Positions 25,064-36,600 of a stretch of DNA of 64,000 nt are shown piece after piece. Below the pieces are notes generated by a model that was given only the letters and a program-made list of their open reading frames with translations, did not search any database and was not told the DNA's origin. The first letter of the stretch is position 1; every line of letters begins with the position of its first letter. A program made the translations under genes and the position numbers. The stretch lies in NCBI RefSeq assembly GCF_964246085.1, contig NZ_CAXTPD010000003.1, one strand, 5' to 3'. The stretch comes from Brotaphodocola sp003480315. GTDB lineage: Bacteria; Bacillota; Clostridia; Lachnospirales; Lachnospiraceae.

Positions 25064-25104
25064 ATTCAAAAAGACAGAACACAGCCACCAAAAGCCATGT
25101 TCTG
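25064..25104 (-). terminator. Terminator at the end of the ICE operon
   Basis: CAGAACA/TGTTCTG arms with a T run on the minus strand follow the 25119-25349 gene and isolate it from the PBP promoter. Confidence 0.55.
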
Positions 25105-25118
25105 CCTTATGTTTGATG

Positions 25119-25349
25119 TTACTCTGCCGCTACAAACTCCATCTTCATAAATTCATGATCCGTCAATTCCTTTAATTTTGCAAGGACACATAATGACAAT
25201 TCAACCATCTCATCATCCTCCAGATGTTTCAGTGCTTTATCAATACCATTTATGACCTTTTTTCTGCCGCCCACATCTGAATCTATACCTTCTTCCATAA
25301 AAATACTGATTAAATTACTTTCTTCTACGGTAAATCTTTTATTCATCAC
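25119..25349 (-). CDS. Small helical protein of the ICE backbone, unrecognised
   Basis: A 76-residue acidic protein (MMNKRFTVEESNLISIFMEEG...) made of helices, with GGRKKVINGIDKALKHLEDDEMVELSLCVLAKLKELT in the middle. It starts immediately after the stop of the 1342-residue protein, so it belongs to that operon. I have seen similar small proteins in Clostridial ICEs but know no function. Confidence 0.6.
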   Translation of the reverse strand: MMNKRFTVEESNLISIFMEEGIDSDVGGRKKVINGIDKALKHLEDDEMVELSLCVLAKLKELTDHEFMKMEFVAAE

Positions 25350-28300
25350 TTACATCTCCCTCTGACTTTTCTTTTCATTTTCTTGAACATCATGTTCTTT
25401 CGATTGCCCTTCTACCTGTGCCTTTTTCTCTGCAAGACGAGTTTTTAAGGAAACTCTTGCTGCAGACTTCTCATCCATTCTCTTATTTTCTTCCTTTTGG
25501 GCTTTCTCCCCGACACCGTTATTCAGCACATTATCAATCATGTTATAATTTTGTTCTTCTGTCTCCTCAATTTTGGCAAGCGGCTTATACTCTGCCAGTT
25601 TTTCCAGAAGCTCCGTTGCTCGCTTTATTTCCTCTGGTACAGCTCCCTCCGAAATAATGTCTGCAAGCCACGTTGTTAAATGTCCGGTATCGCCCTGTTT
25701 TATGGACTCTGCAATCTCTGATACATTCTCGGTCATATTTCTTGTACTATCGTGATACAGTACAGTATCATAATCGTAGCAAAGTCGGTCAAGTTCTACT
25801 GCAAGCTGTTCCTCCTGAGGCAAGTCCGGCATACGCAGTTCCCACACTCTTGCTTCCATTTCTTCACTCATCATGCCATCTATCTCCATATCGGGCAATT
25901 TAGCCACCAGTTCCGTAATAACTTCCATTGCCTGCGGATTGTTTTTAATATCAAGAACATAGTCCAAAACCCCAAGGTCAATCCGCTTTCCGGATAAAAC
26001 ATCAATCTCGTAATCCTCAAAAGGTTCCGCCCCTCTCCCTCTGATATTGATTCCAATTGCCGGAATACCATTCATCCTCTCCGATGGTATCTGCTTCCAG
26101 ATTGCTATGGCTTCATCCACCGTAGGAATATTCTCATAGCATTCACCAAGATTATGAAATTCGCCACATTCCGAAACAGTTAAAGTTACTTCTGCCTTCT
26201 CCTTTTCCTGCTCTCTTGCCTGTCTGACACCCTCCAAATATTCCTCCACCTGTGGCAGATAGGTTTCCAGTGTACCTGTTCGCTGTGCTGTAATAGGGTT
26301 GATGTCAACTTTTACTTCTCCGATATGAAGTCCGCCCTCATTAAAGGCATTAAACAAATCGTCCTCCCGTTCCGCCGTGGAAAGTTCCACAACCACATCA
26401 AGGTCAGAACTTTCATGCTCCAATCCCCTGCACCTGCTTCCGGTCACAGCAACATCCACAATCGTTGCATCAATGTTATACTCATCAATCTTTGCCTGCA
26501 CATGGCATTTCACAGTTTCCTCGATTTCTTCCGGATTCATTTCACTAATATCATGGAATAATTCCCCGGTCTTTGCCCTAAAATCAGCCACCACACTGCT
26601 TGGTGTACTCTCCGGAATAATACGATTTGCTTCCTCTGCTTTTTCCATCAGTCCATCATAATCCATCGGTATCAGTTCATCTTCTCTTTGGATATTTCCT
26701 TTTGCACCATTGTAATCCGGCTGTGACTTCAAATCCTCTAAAATATCATGTAAGGCTTCCCTTATCGTCACATCAGGATTATCATAAATTCCTCCGTCAA
26801 TCTCCTTATAATCAGCTCCCATAATGGAATAGTCATAACCGCCCTCTACTTCCTGAATGCTGATAAAACGGTCTGCAATAGAAAATGCCAGTTCTGTTTC
26901 CTGTTCACTTTCCAAAGTTTTTTTCATTTCCGCAAGCACCTGTTCCGTTTCATCGCCAAGATCAATGATTTCATCTCCATCTATTTCCGGTTCTGTCTTT
27001 TGGACATTGTGTCCAGAAGTGTCCTGCATTTCTTCCTTTTCCGGTGTCTGCTCCCGTAAAAAATCCGGTATTTCCGTATATCCAAAAGAATCCACAAAAT
27101 GAGCCGTATTCTGTCCGTTCTGATGAAGCACCACTATATCGCTGACAGATAGCGAATGTCCTCTGAAATCTTCTGGGTGGTCAAGGTTGAATTTTTCAAA
27201 GATTGCCTCTAAAGTTGCCCCCTGCGTCTCTTTTTGCAGTTCAGATAATTCGCCCACATATAAAAGTGTATAATTCTCTGGTTTAATTGCATCAAAATTA
27301 TCTTTTGTAATGCCCATACGCTTTAAGGATTCCGTCCCCTCAAAACGTAAGGAATCTAATTCCAGATTAGGCTTTAATTGATAAATTCCATATTTATCAG
27401 TACTAGCATATAGGAGCTGCTCTTTTCTTGCCATTTCAGGTGTAATAACAGATCCGTCCTCATAGTTAATAGATTCCACCCATGTGATACCTAATTCTTT
27501 TTCTATTTCAAATTCCAAATCAGTTCCATAAAAAGCATTATGAATTTCTGCCACATCAGTATCTGAAATAGGCTCTGAGGTCTTGAATACCGCAGTTCTA
27601 TCCCCACCCATTTCTTCTATATCGACAGCCACAACTGGATACGGGTATGTATATTCTCGCTCCTGTTCGTCCATTAAGATAAGTGTAATCTTAGTCTGCT
27701 GTTTCAATGCTTTATTCCATGTTTCCTTTTCAACCCCAAAGATACCTTCATGCTCTTCTATACGCTCCCTGCTTTCTGCCAATGATTCCGTACCGTCAGT
27801 ATGAAGCAAATATACATGCAAATCATGTTCAAATAATTCCAATGCTTTCTCTTGTGTTAATGGCAGCATTTCATTCCATTGATAGCCATATTCCCTCATT
27901 TCCGACAAACCAATCATCGGATCAGGCAGGGCATCAATCTCCGCCTTTGCATCAATTATGGTCAATGCCACATCCTGTTGGACATACTGCTCCCTATATG
28001 CCAGTTTCTCTGCAAGTTCCCTTGTTTTATTCATATCATCAAGTTTATAGGCATAATTTACAATCAGATTTCGCTCCTCAGACGTGAAAATATTTTTTTC
28101 TGCCTCCAACTGATTGATAAGTTGTTCTGCCTGCCCCATGACAGATAAATTGGTATCAATGGGTTGTTCCACTCTTTCCTTTACATCAATAAGCTCGTCT
28201 GTATCCATGTTATAGCGGACATCAATATGATATTCCTCCGCTTCTTCCGTCTGCTCGTCAGCAAGTTCGGTAGTCCATGCTCCTTTGCTTTCAAGATAAG

Positions 28301-29378
28301 ATGATATATTCGATTTATCCTCTTCATTCATGGTAGAAAGAGCGGATATAAGTTCTGCACTGTCCATTCCACGGACACTGACAAGATTGTATTCTGAAAA
28401 ATCCTCGTTATGTACCAGCAGAATGCTTTCCTTTCCATGTTCCTGCTCCATCTCCCGGTTAAGCTGAAGCTCCTGCATTGTCCCCTCAATGCCTGTAATC
28501 AGTTCTGAAGCTGTCTTTCGGATTGTATCAAGGGAAGATTTCAGCTCTTTCATATTCCTACCGCTGCTCCAGCCTGCGATATATCCAAAGGAATAATCGG
28601 ATGTATCTATACCGAAATGCTGGCACACTGTAAAAGCCACACTCTCCGCTTCCACTTCCTTTGTATTCCTGTCCTTTACCGGAATATCCATGCTCTGATT
28701 AACTTCTTTATCATGCAGCATGGAATGAGCCACCTCATGCACCATTGTTTTCAAAGTCTGGCTTTCGCTCATATTTTCCTGAACAGCAATCCGTTTTTCT
28801 GCTGTACTGAAATACCCTTTGGAATCGCCGGGAATATCTTCAAATGCAATCGGAACAGGAGAAATATTCATAAGCGCCTGGACAAAATCCTCATATCCCT
28901 CCACCGTAGATAACAGCTCATTCACTTCCAGTTCCGGAATAGGCTTGCCATCCGTCTGCGATACATCAAAAACAGATACCGCACGAAAGGCAGGAATGGT
29001 AACCTCTGTTTCCTCTTTCTGCGGCATACCGTTTTCATCAAACATCATTTCTCCCGTTACAGGGTCTAACTTATCACGTTCCTCTTTGATTTTATAAGGA
29101 GCTGGTGCAAGAATACGGATTGCCTTTTCTCCTTTATTGACGTGCCGCTCAAAGTTCTTCTGCCACGCCTGATAGCCTGCCACCAGCGTAGCTTCCGGCT
29201 TCTGCATGGCAATCAGCAGCGTATTGTTAAAACTGTAATTATGAAATTTTGACATGGTGCTGAGATAGCTTTTATATTTTTCACTTTCAAAAAGCTCTTT
29301 CAAGCCAGCTTCCAGCTTATCCGTGATCTCTTTGACTTTTTGTTTTTCACTCATGTAAACTGTATTTTTATCTGCCAT
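25350..29378 (-). CDS. ArdC/IrrE-like multidomain ICE protein with a nucleotidyltransferase domain
   Basis: The start at 29378 (MADKNTVYMSEKQ) follows AAAGGATAA and gives 1342 residues. The N-terminal 130 residues are ArdC-like (FHNYSFNNTLLIAMQKPEATLVAGYQAW). A zinc metallopeptidase HEVAHSMLHD comes at about residue 215. Middle YodL/DUF3849-like segments follow. A MNT-type nucleotidyltransferase core (VTGSRCRGLEHESSDLDVVVEL) comes late, at about residue 975. The end carries the RVSLKTRLAEKK tail also present in the giant helicase. ArdC proteins protect incoming single-stranded DNA from restriction. A palindromic repeat (26997-27019) encodes TSGHNVQK in a linker. It is part of the minus-strand ICE operon. 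Confidence 0.75.
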   Translation of the reverse strand: MADKNTVYMSEKQKVKEITDKLEAGLKELFESEKYKSYLSTMSKFHNYSFNNTLLIAMQKPEATLVAGYQAWQKNFERHVNKGEKAIRILAPAPYKIKEERDKLDPVTGEMMFDENGMPQKEETEVTIPAFRAVSVFDVSQTDGKPIPELEVNELLSTVEGYEDFVQALMNISPVPIAFEDIPGDSKGYFSTAEKRIAVQENMSESQTLKTMVHEVAHSMLHDKEVNQSMDIPVKDRNTKEVEAESVAFTVCQHFGIDTSDYSFGYIAGWSSGRNMKELKSSLDTIRKTASELITGIEGTMQELQLNREMEQEHGKESILLVHNEDFSEYNLVSVRGMDSAELISALSTMNEEDKSNISSYLESKGAWTTELADEQTEEAEEYHIDVRYNMDTDELIDVKERVEQPIDTNLSVMGQAEQLINQLEAEKNIFTSEERNLIVNYAYKLDDMNKTRELAEKLAYREQYVQQDVALTIIDAKAEIDALPDPMIGLSEMREYGYQWNEMLPLTQEKALELFEHDLHVYLLHTDGTESLAESRERIEEHEGIFGVEKETWNKALKQQTKITLILMDEQEREYTYPYPVVAVDIEEMGGDRTAVFKTSEPISDTDVAEIHNAFYGTDLEFEIEKELGITWVESINYEDGSVITPEMARKEQLLYASTDKYGIYQLKPNLELDSLRFEGTESLKRMGITKDNFDAIKPENYTLLYVGELSELQKETQGATLEAIFEKFNLDHPEDFRGHSLSVSDIVVLHQNGQNTAHFVDSFGYTEIPDFLREQTPEKEEMQDTSGHNVQKTEPEIDGDEIIDLGDETEQVLAEMKKTLESEQETELAFSIADRFISIQEVEGGYDYSIMGADYKEIDGGIYDNPDVTIREALHDILEDLKSQPDYNGAKGNIQREDELIPMDYDGLMEKAEEANRIIPESTPSSVVADFRAKTGELFHDISEMNPEEIEETVKCHVQAKIDEYNIDATIVDVAVTGSRCRGLEHESSDLDVVVELSTAEREDDLFNAFNEGGLHIGEVKVDINPITAQRTGTLETYLPQVEEYLEGVRQAREQEKEKAEVTLTVSECGEFHNLGECYENIPTVDEAIAIWKQIPSERMNGIPAIGINIRGRGAEPFEDYEIDVLSGKRIDLGVLDYVLDIKNNPQAMEVITELVAKLPDMEIDGMMSEEMEARVWELRMPDLPQEEQLAVELDRLCYDYDTVLYHDSTRNMTENVSEIAESIKQGDTGHLTTWLADIISEGAVPEEIKRATELLEKLAEYKPLAKIEETEEQNYNMIDNVLNNGVGEKAQKEENKRMDEKSAARVSLKTRLAEKKAQVEGQSKEHDVQENEKKSQREM
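26997..27019 (-). repeat. In-frame palindromic repeat, copy 1
   Basis: Arms CTTTTGGACA and TGTCCAGAAG around TTG; on the minus strand it encodes TSGHNVQK inside the ArdC/IrrE-like protein. Copies 2-4 are at 35713, 55141 and 55198. Confidence 0.8.
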
Positions 29379-29482
29379 AATTCGATTATCCTTTCTTTTT
29401 TCCACGCAAAAAAGACAACCATCTCTGATTGTCTTTTTCGATATGCCTATTCAATTTGCATCTTTTTTAGATTGCTTTTTTA

Positions 29483-30511
29483 TTACTCTTCTTTCTTTTC
29501 TGTATCCTTCTCTAAAATATTGTTCACTAATTTTTGGAGTTCATTGCGATTTGGCAGATACAATTCATATTTTGAAACAAATAAATTGCTGTCCATACCG
29601 TAAGTTGCATATTCTACAAGCAGTTCATCTTTGTTATGACTCAGGATAATGCCAATCGGTGGGTTATCATCTGCCATATTTTCTTCTTTTGCGAAATACC
29701 CCATATACATATTCATCTGACCGATGTCTATATGCTGGACGGAATTTTTCTTTAAATCAATCAGCACAAAGCATTTCAAAATTCTGTGGTAAAATACCAA
29801 GTCCACATGGTAATGAATATTGTTTACAGTTAAGGGATACTGCCTGCCCACAAAGGTAAATCCTTTTCCTAATTCCAACAAGAATTTTTGGAGATTATCT
29901 ATTATTTTCTGCTCCAAGTCTTCCTCACTATAACGCTCTTTCTCCGGAAGTCCCAAAAATTCTAATGTGTAAGTATCCTTGATAACATCCTCTGGCTTGT
30001 CATAAGTAATTCCCTCTCTGGCAAGTGCCAGAATTCCTTCTTTATCTCTGCTTGTAGCTAATCTAAGAAACAAAGCGGAATCCATCTGTCGCCTGAGTGT
30101 TCTTACATCCCACTTTTCCTTATAACATTCTTTTTCGTAAAAACTTCTTTCTAATTCATCATCAATCTTTATCAGCTCACAAATATGCGACCATGTCAAT
30201 TTGTCAGACACCGTCTGACAATTCTCATAACAAAGATAAAACTTCCGCATATTGTTGAGGTTTGGGCGGCTGTATCCTCGTCCCAATCGCAAAGTTAATT
30301 GATGCGAGAGTGTTGTTAATAATTTTGAACCGTATGCTGCTTTAACATTTCCATCCTGCTCAAACTCAACAATATATTTTCCGATTTTCCAATACGTCTC
30401 TGTAATTACACTGTTTACTTTTTCAGCTATCTCTTTTTTGGCATTTGAAACTGCTGTTTCAATCTCATCCACCAATGGCTGAAGCATATTTGTCTGCTCT
30501 AAATCATTCAT
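29483..30511 (-). CDS. DUF1016 / YhcG-family PD-(D/E)XK nuclease
   Basis: The 342-residue protein shows the YhcG N-terminal domain (ITETYWKIGKYIVEFEQ, LGRGYSRPNLNNMRKFY, WSHICELIKI). Its C-terminal PD-(D/E)XK-like nuclease domain has HYHVDLVFYHRILKCFVLIDLKK, where Asp and the Asp-Leu-Lys strand are the presumed catalytic residues. Such proteins are common accessory nucleases of mobile elements and defence islands. It sits between the helicase and the ArdC-like gene with gaps of about 80-170 bases, so it is a cassette within the operon. A palindrome is present both upstream (30526-30554) and inside its own coding sequence (30201-30221). Confidence 0.85.
   Translation of the reverse strand: MNDLEQTNMLQPLVDEIETAVSNAKKEIAEKVNSVITETYWKIGKYIVEFEQDGNVKAAYGSKLLTTLSHQLTLRLGRGYSRPNLNNMRKFYLCYENCQTVSDKLTWSHICELIKIDDELERSFYEKECYKEKWDVRTLRRQMDSALFLRLATSRDKEGILALAREGITYDKPEDVIKDTYTLEFLGLPEKERYSEEDLEQKIIDNLQKFLLELGKGFTFVGRQYPLTVNNIHYHVDLVFYHRILKCFVLIDLKKNSVQHIDIGQMNMYMGYFAKEENMADDNPPIGIILSHNKDELLVEYATYGMDSNLFVSKYELYLPNRNELQKLVNNILEKDTEKKEE
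30201..30221. repeat. Palindrome inside the DUF1016 gene
   Basis: TTGTCAGAC and GTCTGACAA flank ACC; on the minus strand it codes CQTVSDK. The same arms recur upstream of the gene. Confidence 0.8.
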
Positions 30512-30525
30512 AATATATCCTTTCC

Positions 30526-30554
30526 GAATTTGTCAGACAGTGTCTGACAAATTC
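30526..30554. repeat. Perfect 29-bp palindrome upstream of the DUF1016 gene
   Basis: Arms GAATTTGTCAGACA and TGTCTGACAAATTC around one central G, 14 bases before the gene start. It shares TTGTCAGAC/GTCTGACAA with the coding copy. It could be an operator for the gene product or a dispersed palindromic element. Confidence 0.8.
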
Positions 30555-30677
30555 AATTTCCATTTTTATGTATTACGTTGTCTCCATTTCTCTTTAGCTT
30601 TTTCCAAATCGCTCTATCACTATATTTCCCTTGAACTAATATTATATTTCATATTTGCATAAAAAGAAATATAATAA

Positions 30678-33600
30678 TTACAAATACTCCTCCTTCCCCT
30701 TATCTCTTTGCACGGAATTTTCTATATTATTCCCCGCAGCCTTTACTTTCATAGTCTCAAGCTTTTCTTTCAAGGATACCCTCTGTGCCGGCTTATCCGC
30801 CATCGCTGCTGTGAGCCTCATTCCCTGCGGATTTCCATTCTCCACAGCATAATTATGTCGGGTATTTTCTATGGGATACGGTTTTCTGGTATCTGCCACC
30901 TGCTCAGTACCCAGTTCCGATTTATCATCTTCCATACCTATTCCGTCATCTCCCTTTTCGTCCATATTGAGCAGGGCATTTAAGGCAGAAAGGCGGTCTA
31001 ACTTCTCTGAAAGCTCTGCTTCCTGTGCAAATGGCTTTGTAACCTCTACCTTCGCTGTTTCAAGCTGACGCTCCACATTCTCCAGCTTTGTGGATGCTTC
31101 TGCCAGTTCCTTTGTCATGGCTTCCAACGCATGGTTGATACGGGAAATGTTACCCAGCGGGTCAACACCAATCTCCAGATTATGACTGAGCTGTCCTTTG
31201 ATGTTCATAACGAATTTATGGTTAAAGGAATCAAAGGACACCGCCATTTTAAAGCCTGCATACTCTCCAATGACTGCCGGAGCATTAACGCTCTTGATTT
31301 CTTTGCACATCTCCACAAGTGCAGTTCCGGCTTCTTTTTTATCCGTATAGACCTTATTCCCGACCCTCATAGAGAAAAACTCCTTATCTGCTGGGAGATT
31401 GGTTTTTGCAGTCTGAATATCTGCCTGCAAGCCACTGATACGCTCCTTCAGAATGGTTATCTGCTGTGGATAATGCTTTGCAATGTTGTCCTCCAGACGG
31501 TATTTCTGACTGGTGTGGTTGGCTTTCATCAGTTTCAGCTTGCTGACCTGAATATCCAAATCCATCTTTTCTTTTATATAGGGATTCCCCGTTGCCAGAG
31601 CCTTAACCTCTGCATAAGAAAGTGCTGCTTCGTCCACATCCTCACAACTTCGCACCGGAGATTTGCTTGTCATAATCTGACCGATAAATTTCTGCTTATT
31701 CTCGATAAGCTGCCATGAGTAGCTGTCAAATGTTCCCTCTGTCACATACCGGAAAATCTTAACCTTTGGATTCCTGTTGCCCTGCCGCAAAATACGCCCC
31801 TCCTGCTGTTCAATATCAGACGGACGCCACGGTACATCGAGGTGGTGCAGAGCAATCAGTCTGTCCTGCACGTTTGTCCCGGCTCCCATTTTTGCAGTAG
31901 AACCCAATAAAAAACGAACCTGTCCGCTTCTTACCTTACTGAACAGCTCCGCTTTCCTAAGCTCCGTATTTGCCTGATGTATAAAGGCGATTTCTTCTGC
32001 GGGAACACCTTTTTCCATCAGTTTATTTCTTATATCCTCATAGACATTAAATGTACCATCTCCTTTCGGTGTCGATAAATCACAGAAAATAAGCTGTGCT
32101 GATTTCTCCCCTTTGGTATCTTCCCAAATCTCAAATGCCTTATCCACACAGGTTTTTGCTTTGGAATGTTCCTCATCGGGGAGCATATCGTTGATCAGAC
32201 GCTGGTCGAGTGCCAGTTTTCTTCCATCGTTGGTAATCTTGAGCATATTATCCTGATGCGGCTCTACCAGTCTGTTACGCACTGCCTCCGCCCGATCTGC
32301 CAGCGATGTTACCATCTCTTTCTGATATTCGCTGGGTTTCAGCACCACGTTCTCATATTCTGCTTCCGGCACAGGCAGCTTTAACATATCCGGTGTCTGG
32401 ATATCCGCACTCTCCTTGAAAAGTGCAATCAGCTCCGGCAGATTGAAGAATTTTGCAAATCTTGTCTTTGCCCGGTATCCTGTTCCCTCCGGTGCCAGCT
32501 CAATGGCGGTCTGTGTTTCTCCAAAAGAAGCTGCCCAACTGTCAAAATGCCCTAATCCCATCTTCTGAAGCGTACCATACTGAAGATACCGCATATTGGT
32601 GTAAAGCTCCGTCATACTGTTGCTGATCGGCGTACCCGTAGCAAACGTAATGCCCTTTCCGCCAGTCAGCTCATCAAGGTACTGGCACTTAGCAAACATA
32701 TCGGAGGACTTCTGTGCTTCCGTCTGTGCAATGCCCGCCACATTCCGCATTTTCGTGTATAGAAAAAGGTTCTTATAATTGTGACTTTCATCTACAAACA
32801 GCCTGTCCACACCTAACTGCTCAAAGGTTACAACATTATCTTTCCGGGAAGTATCGTTGAGTTTTTCCAGTCTTGTCATAAGGGATTTTCTGGACTTTTC
32901 CATCTGCTTAATGGTGTAACGCTCCCCGTTATCTGCTTTCGCCTGCTCTATGGCAAGCTCAATCTCATCAATCTGTCTTTCGATAATGCCTATCTGTCTT
33001 TCCTGCGACAACGGGATTTTTTCAAACTGGCTATGCCCGATAATGACAGCATCATAATCTCCGGTGGCGATTCTGGAACAGAATTTCTTCCGGTTGGCTG
33101 GCTCAAAATCTTTCTTCGTTGCCGCTAAAATATTTGCTCCGGGATATAACCGCAAAAAGTCACTCGCCCACTGTTCCGTCAAATGATTGGGAACAACGAA
33201 CAGGCTCTTTTGGCATAACCCTAACCGCTTGCTTTCCATTGCTGCAGCAATCATTTCAAAAGTCTTTCCTGCTCCCACACAATGAGCAAGCAGGGTATTG
33301 TCCCCGTAAAGCTGGTGTGCCACCGCATTTAACTGGTGCGGTCTAAGGTCGATGTCCGGTGTCATGCCAGGGAATTTCAAATGGGAACCGTCATATTCTC
33401 TTGGTCTGGTAGAATTAAAGAGCTTGTTATATTTCGCCACCAAGTCCTGTCTACGTTCCTGATCTTCAAATACCCAGTTCTTAAAGGCTTCCCGGACTGC
33501 CTCCTGTTTCTGACTGGCAATCATGGTTTCCTTTTTATTCAGGACTCTCGTTTCCTTTCCGTCCTCTATCACGGTATCGTACACCCGGCTGTCCTTTAAA

Positions 33601-36600
33601 TTCAGAGAATCCTCTAAAATCTGATAAGCATTTCTCCGGTTTGTACCATAAGTCATATTTACAAGACTGTTTCCGTAATCCGCACTTTTTCCTTTTACAT
33701 TCCACTGTCCTGTCACATCGGAATACTGAATCCCCATTGTATTCCGGTTGAAGAGATGCTGCGGTGTTTCAAAAACATCACGCATGAAATCTTCAATATA
33801 TTTCGGTTCAACCCATGTGGCACCGATACGCACCTCAATCTCGCTGGCATCCAGTTCTGTGGGCTGCACCTGTGTAAGTGCCTGCACATTTATGTTGTAT
33901 TCCGGGTGGTTTTCGGCGTAAATCTTCGCTGTTTGCAACTTATCCCGGACATTGCCGCTTAAATACTCGTCCGCTGCTTCCCACCTGTCTGTGACCGGAT
34001 TCTGAAAGATAATGCCCGTCAGTTCTTCTTTGATTGTATCAATCTCTTTTCCGGTCAGCTCCGCCATATAAGAAAGGTCAACTTTTGCTTTTTCTGATAA
34101 AGATACTGCCAGAGCTTCCGTTGCTGTATCCACGCTTGTAACCACTTCCGCTTTCTTAATGGTACGTTTCGTGAACATATCCGCTTTGCCTTTGAAATTT
34201 CCCTCGTCATCCAGCTTTTCCAGAGAACATAACAGACAATAGCTGCTGTCCTGATTAAAGGCTCTTTTGTTGGTCTGGGAATTGATTAAACCGTATTTTC
34301 TGCTGAACGTATCATAAAGGGTATTCAATTCTTTCTGCTTTTCCTTAATCACAGTATCCGGATATTCTTCCAACTGCAAATTGATAAGCTCTTGCGTACA
34401 GTTTCGGATTCCTACCATGCCTTTTATGCGTTCCTGCATGGATTCTGACATATCCACAGGCTTCATAATGGAATTTTCACGGTAATATACCTTATCTTCC
34501 ACCAGTGTGTAGCTGTAATTCTTTACGTCCGGGTCTGCCGGAATGGTGGCATCTGCCAGCTCATTCGCAAGCTCGTCCGTCTCCACTGCTTCGATTTCCC
34601 CGTCAATCCGGCTGACCGCATCCATTAACTGCTCTGCAAACAGTCTTGTAGCATCCGGTTGGCAGGTGCTTTCCATGCCATAGGGACCGCTGACCATTTC
34701 CATCTTCCCAACAATCATTTCCGGGTGTTCCGCAAAGTAGGTATTCATGGCGATACCGTTTGCATCTTCTGATAAATGTACCCAATCCGGTTCTATATCC
34801 ATCACACGGTCACGCTTCTTAAAAAACAAAATATCCGAAGTGACTTCTGTCCCTGCATTTTCCTTAAATGCTGTATTCGGAAGTCTGACCGCCCCCATAA
34901 GCTCCGCTCGCTGAGCCAGATACTTTCTGACCTCCGGACTTTTTTTATCCATTGTTCCCTTACTGGTAACAAAAGCAACCACACCGCCGGGACGGACTTT
35001 ATCTAATGTCTTTGCAAAGAAATAATCATGAATCAGGAAATTATTTTTATCATATTGTTTATCCGCTACCTTATACTGTCCGAATGGCACGTTGCCGACT
35101 GCTACATCAAAAAAATCATTCGGATAGTCTGTTTTTTCAAAACCGGATATTTTAATATCCGCTTTCGGATAGAGCTGTCTTGCAATCCTGCCCGTAATAC
35201 CATCCAGCTCCACACCATAAAGTCGGCTTTCCTGCATCTTCTCCGGCAGCATTCCGAAGAAATTTCCGATACCCATTGCAGGCTCTAATACATTCCCCTT
35301 TTCAAATCCCATACGGTCTAAGGTATCATAAATACTGCGGATAATGGCAGGACTGGTATAGTGGGCATTTAAGGTGCTTTCCCTTGCAGAAGCGTACTCC
35401 TGCGACGATAACAATTCCTTTAACTGCTGATATTCTCCCGCCCATGCAGATTTGCTTTCATCAAAGGCATCGGCAAGCCCGCCCCAGCCAACATACTGTG
35501 ATAAAATCTGCTGTTCCGACCGTGTGGCGATACGGTTCTCGCTCTCCACCTTTTCCAAAGTACGGATTGCTTCTATATTTCGTCGGAATTTCTCTTTCGC
35601 ACTGCCTGCTCCTAACGCATCGTCTGTAATGTGGAAATTGACCGCATTGGATTTATCAATCTTTGGTGCAGGCTGCTTCACAGGCTTTTCTATGGCAGGT
35701 TCTTCCACTGACTTTTGGACATCGTGTCCAGAAGTATCCGGTTCCATGCTTTGCAGATAGTGTTCCGCTTCCTCTTTTGTTTCAAAGGTGGGAATTGTAC
35801 CGTCCTCTTTTATATAATAATCTTCCCTGCCATGATCCCATACTGCAAAATCCTGTCCCGGCTCAAAGGCATCGCTGGTTTCCTCAACTGAGAATCGTGA
35901 TTCTGTTTCCGCTACATCTTCCGTTCCTTCAATGCGTGAAAATACCTCCGCTTCGTGTCGGTCTATATCTTCCATTGCAATGAGATTCAAATAATCGTTT
36001 TCAATTTCTTCCCTGCTCGGTTTGTAATCATATTCAAAATGGACATTTTCGTTTATGAGTACGTAAAAGAACGCATTGTCCTGCATGGAATTTCCAAGCA
36101 CATAGTTATTTTCTTCCGACTTCCATTCATCAATCTTTAAACACAACTGCCCGTCAATGGTAATCTGCTGTGCCGCAATCTCCTTTTCCTGCTCCATATA
36201 CCGTCTTGTCTGATTGATAAATCCATTTAAGACCGCCGGATGGGAAGAAACAATCAAATCACGGTTCTCATACTTGGCATACGGTTCTATTTCTTTTGCC
36301 CATGCCTTATTGTCGGGAGAAAATCTGCCATCGTGCGTCAGGTGCATGACAGTATTGGCAAGTACATAGCTGACACGCTCGCTACCATATTTTCGGATTA
36401 CTTCATCCGGTGTATCTTTCGGCAGACGATACCCGTCAAATTTTTCCGAAATCGTCCGTTCAATGGCTTCTTTACAGGCAACCTTCGTTTTCCGTTCTAT
36501 TACCGCCTGTGCTTTTTCCAGCGCTTTCTGTGCTTCTTCCTCTTTGTACCGGGCATAGGCTTCTTTCCCTGCCGGAGATAAATACTTATCTTCCGCCACC

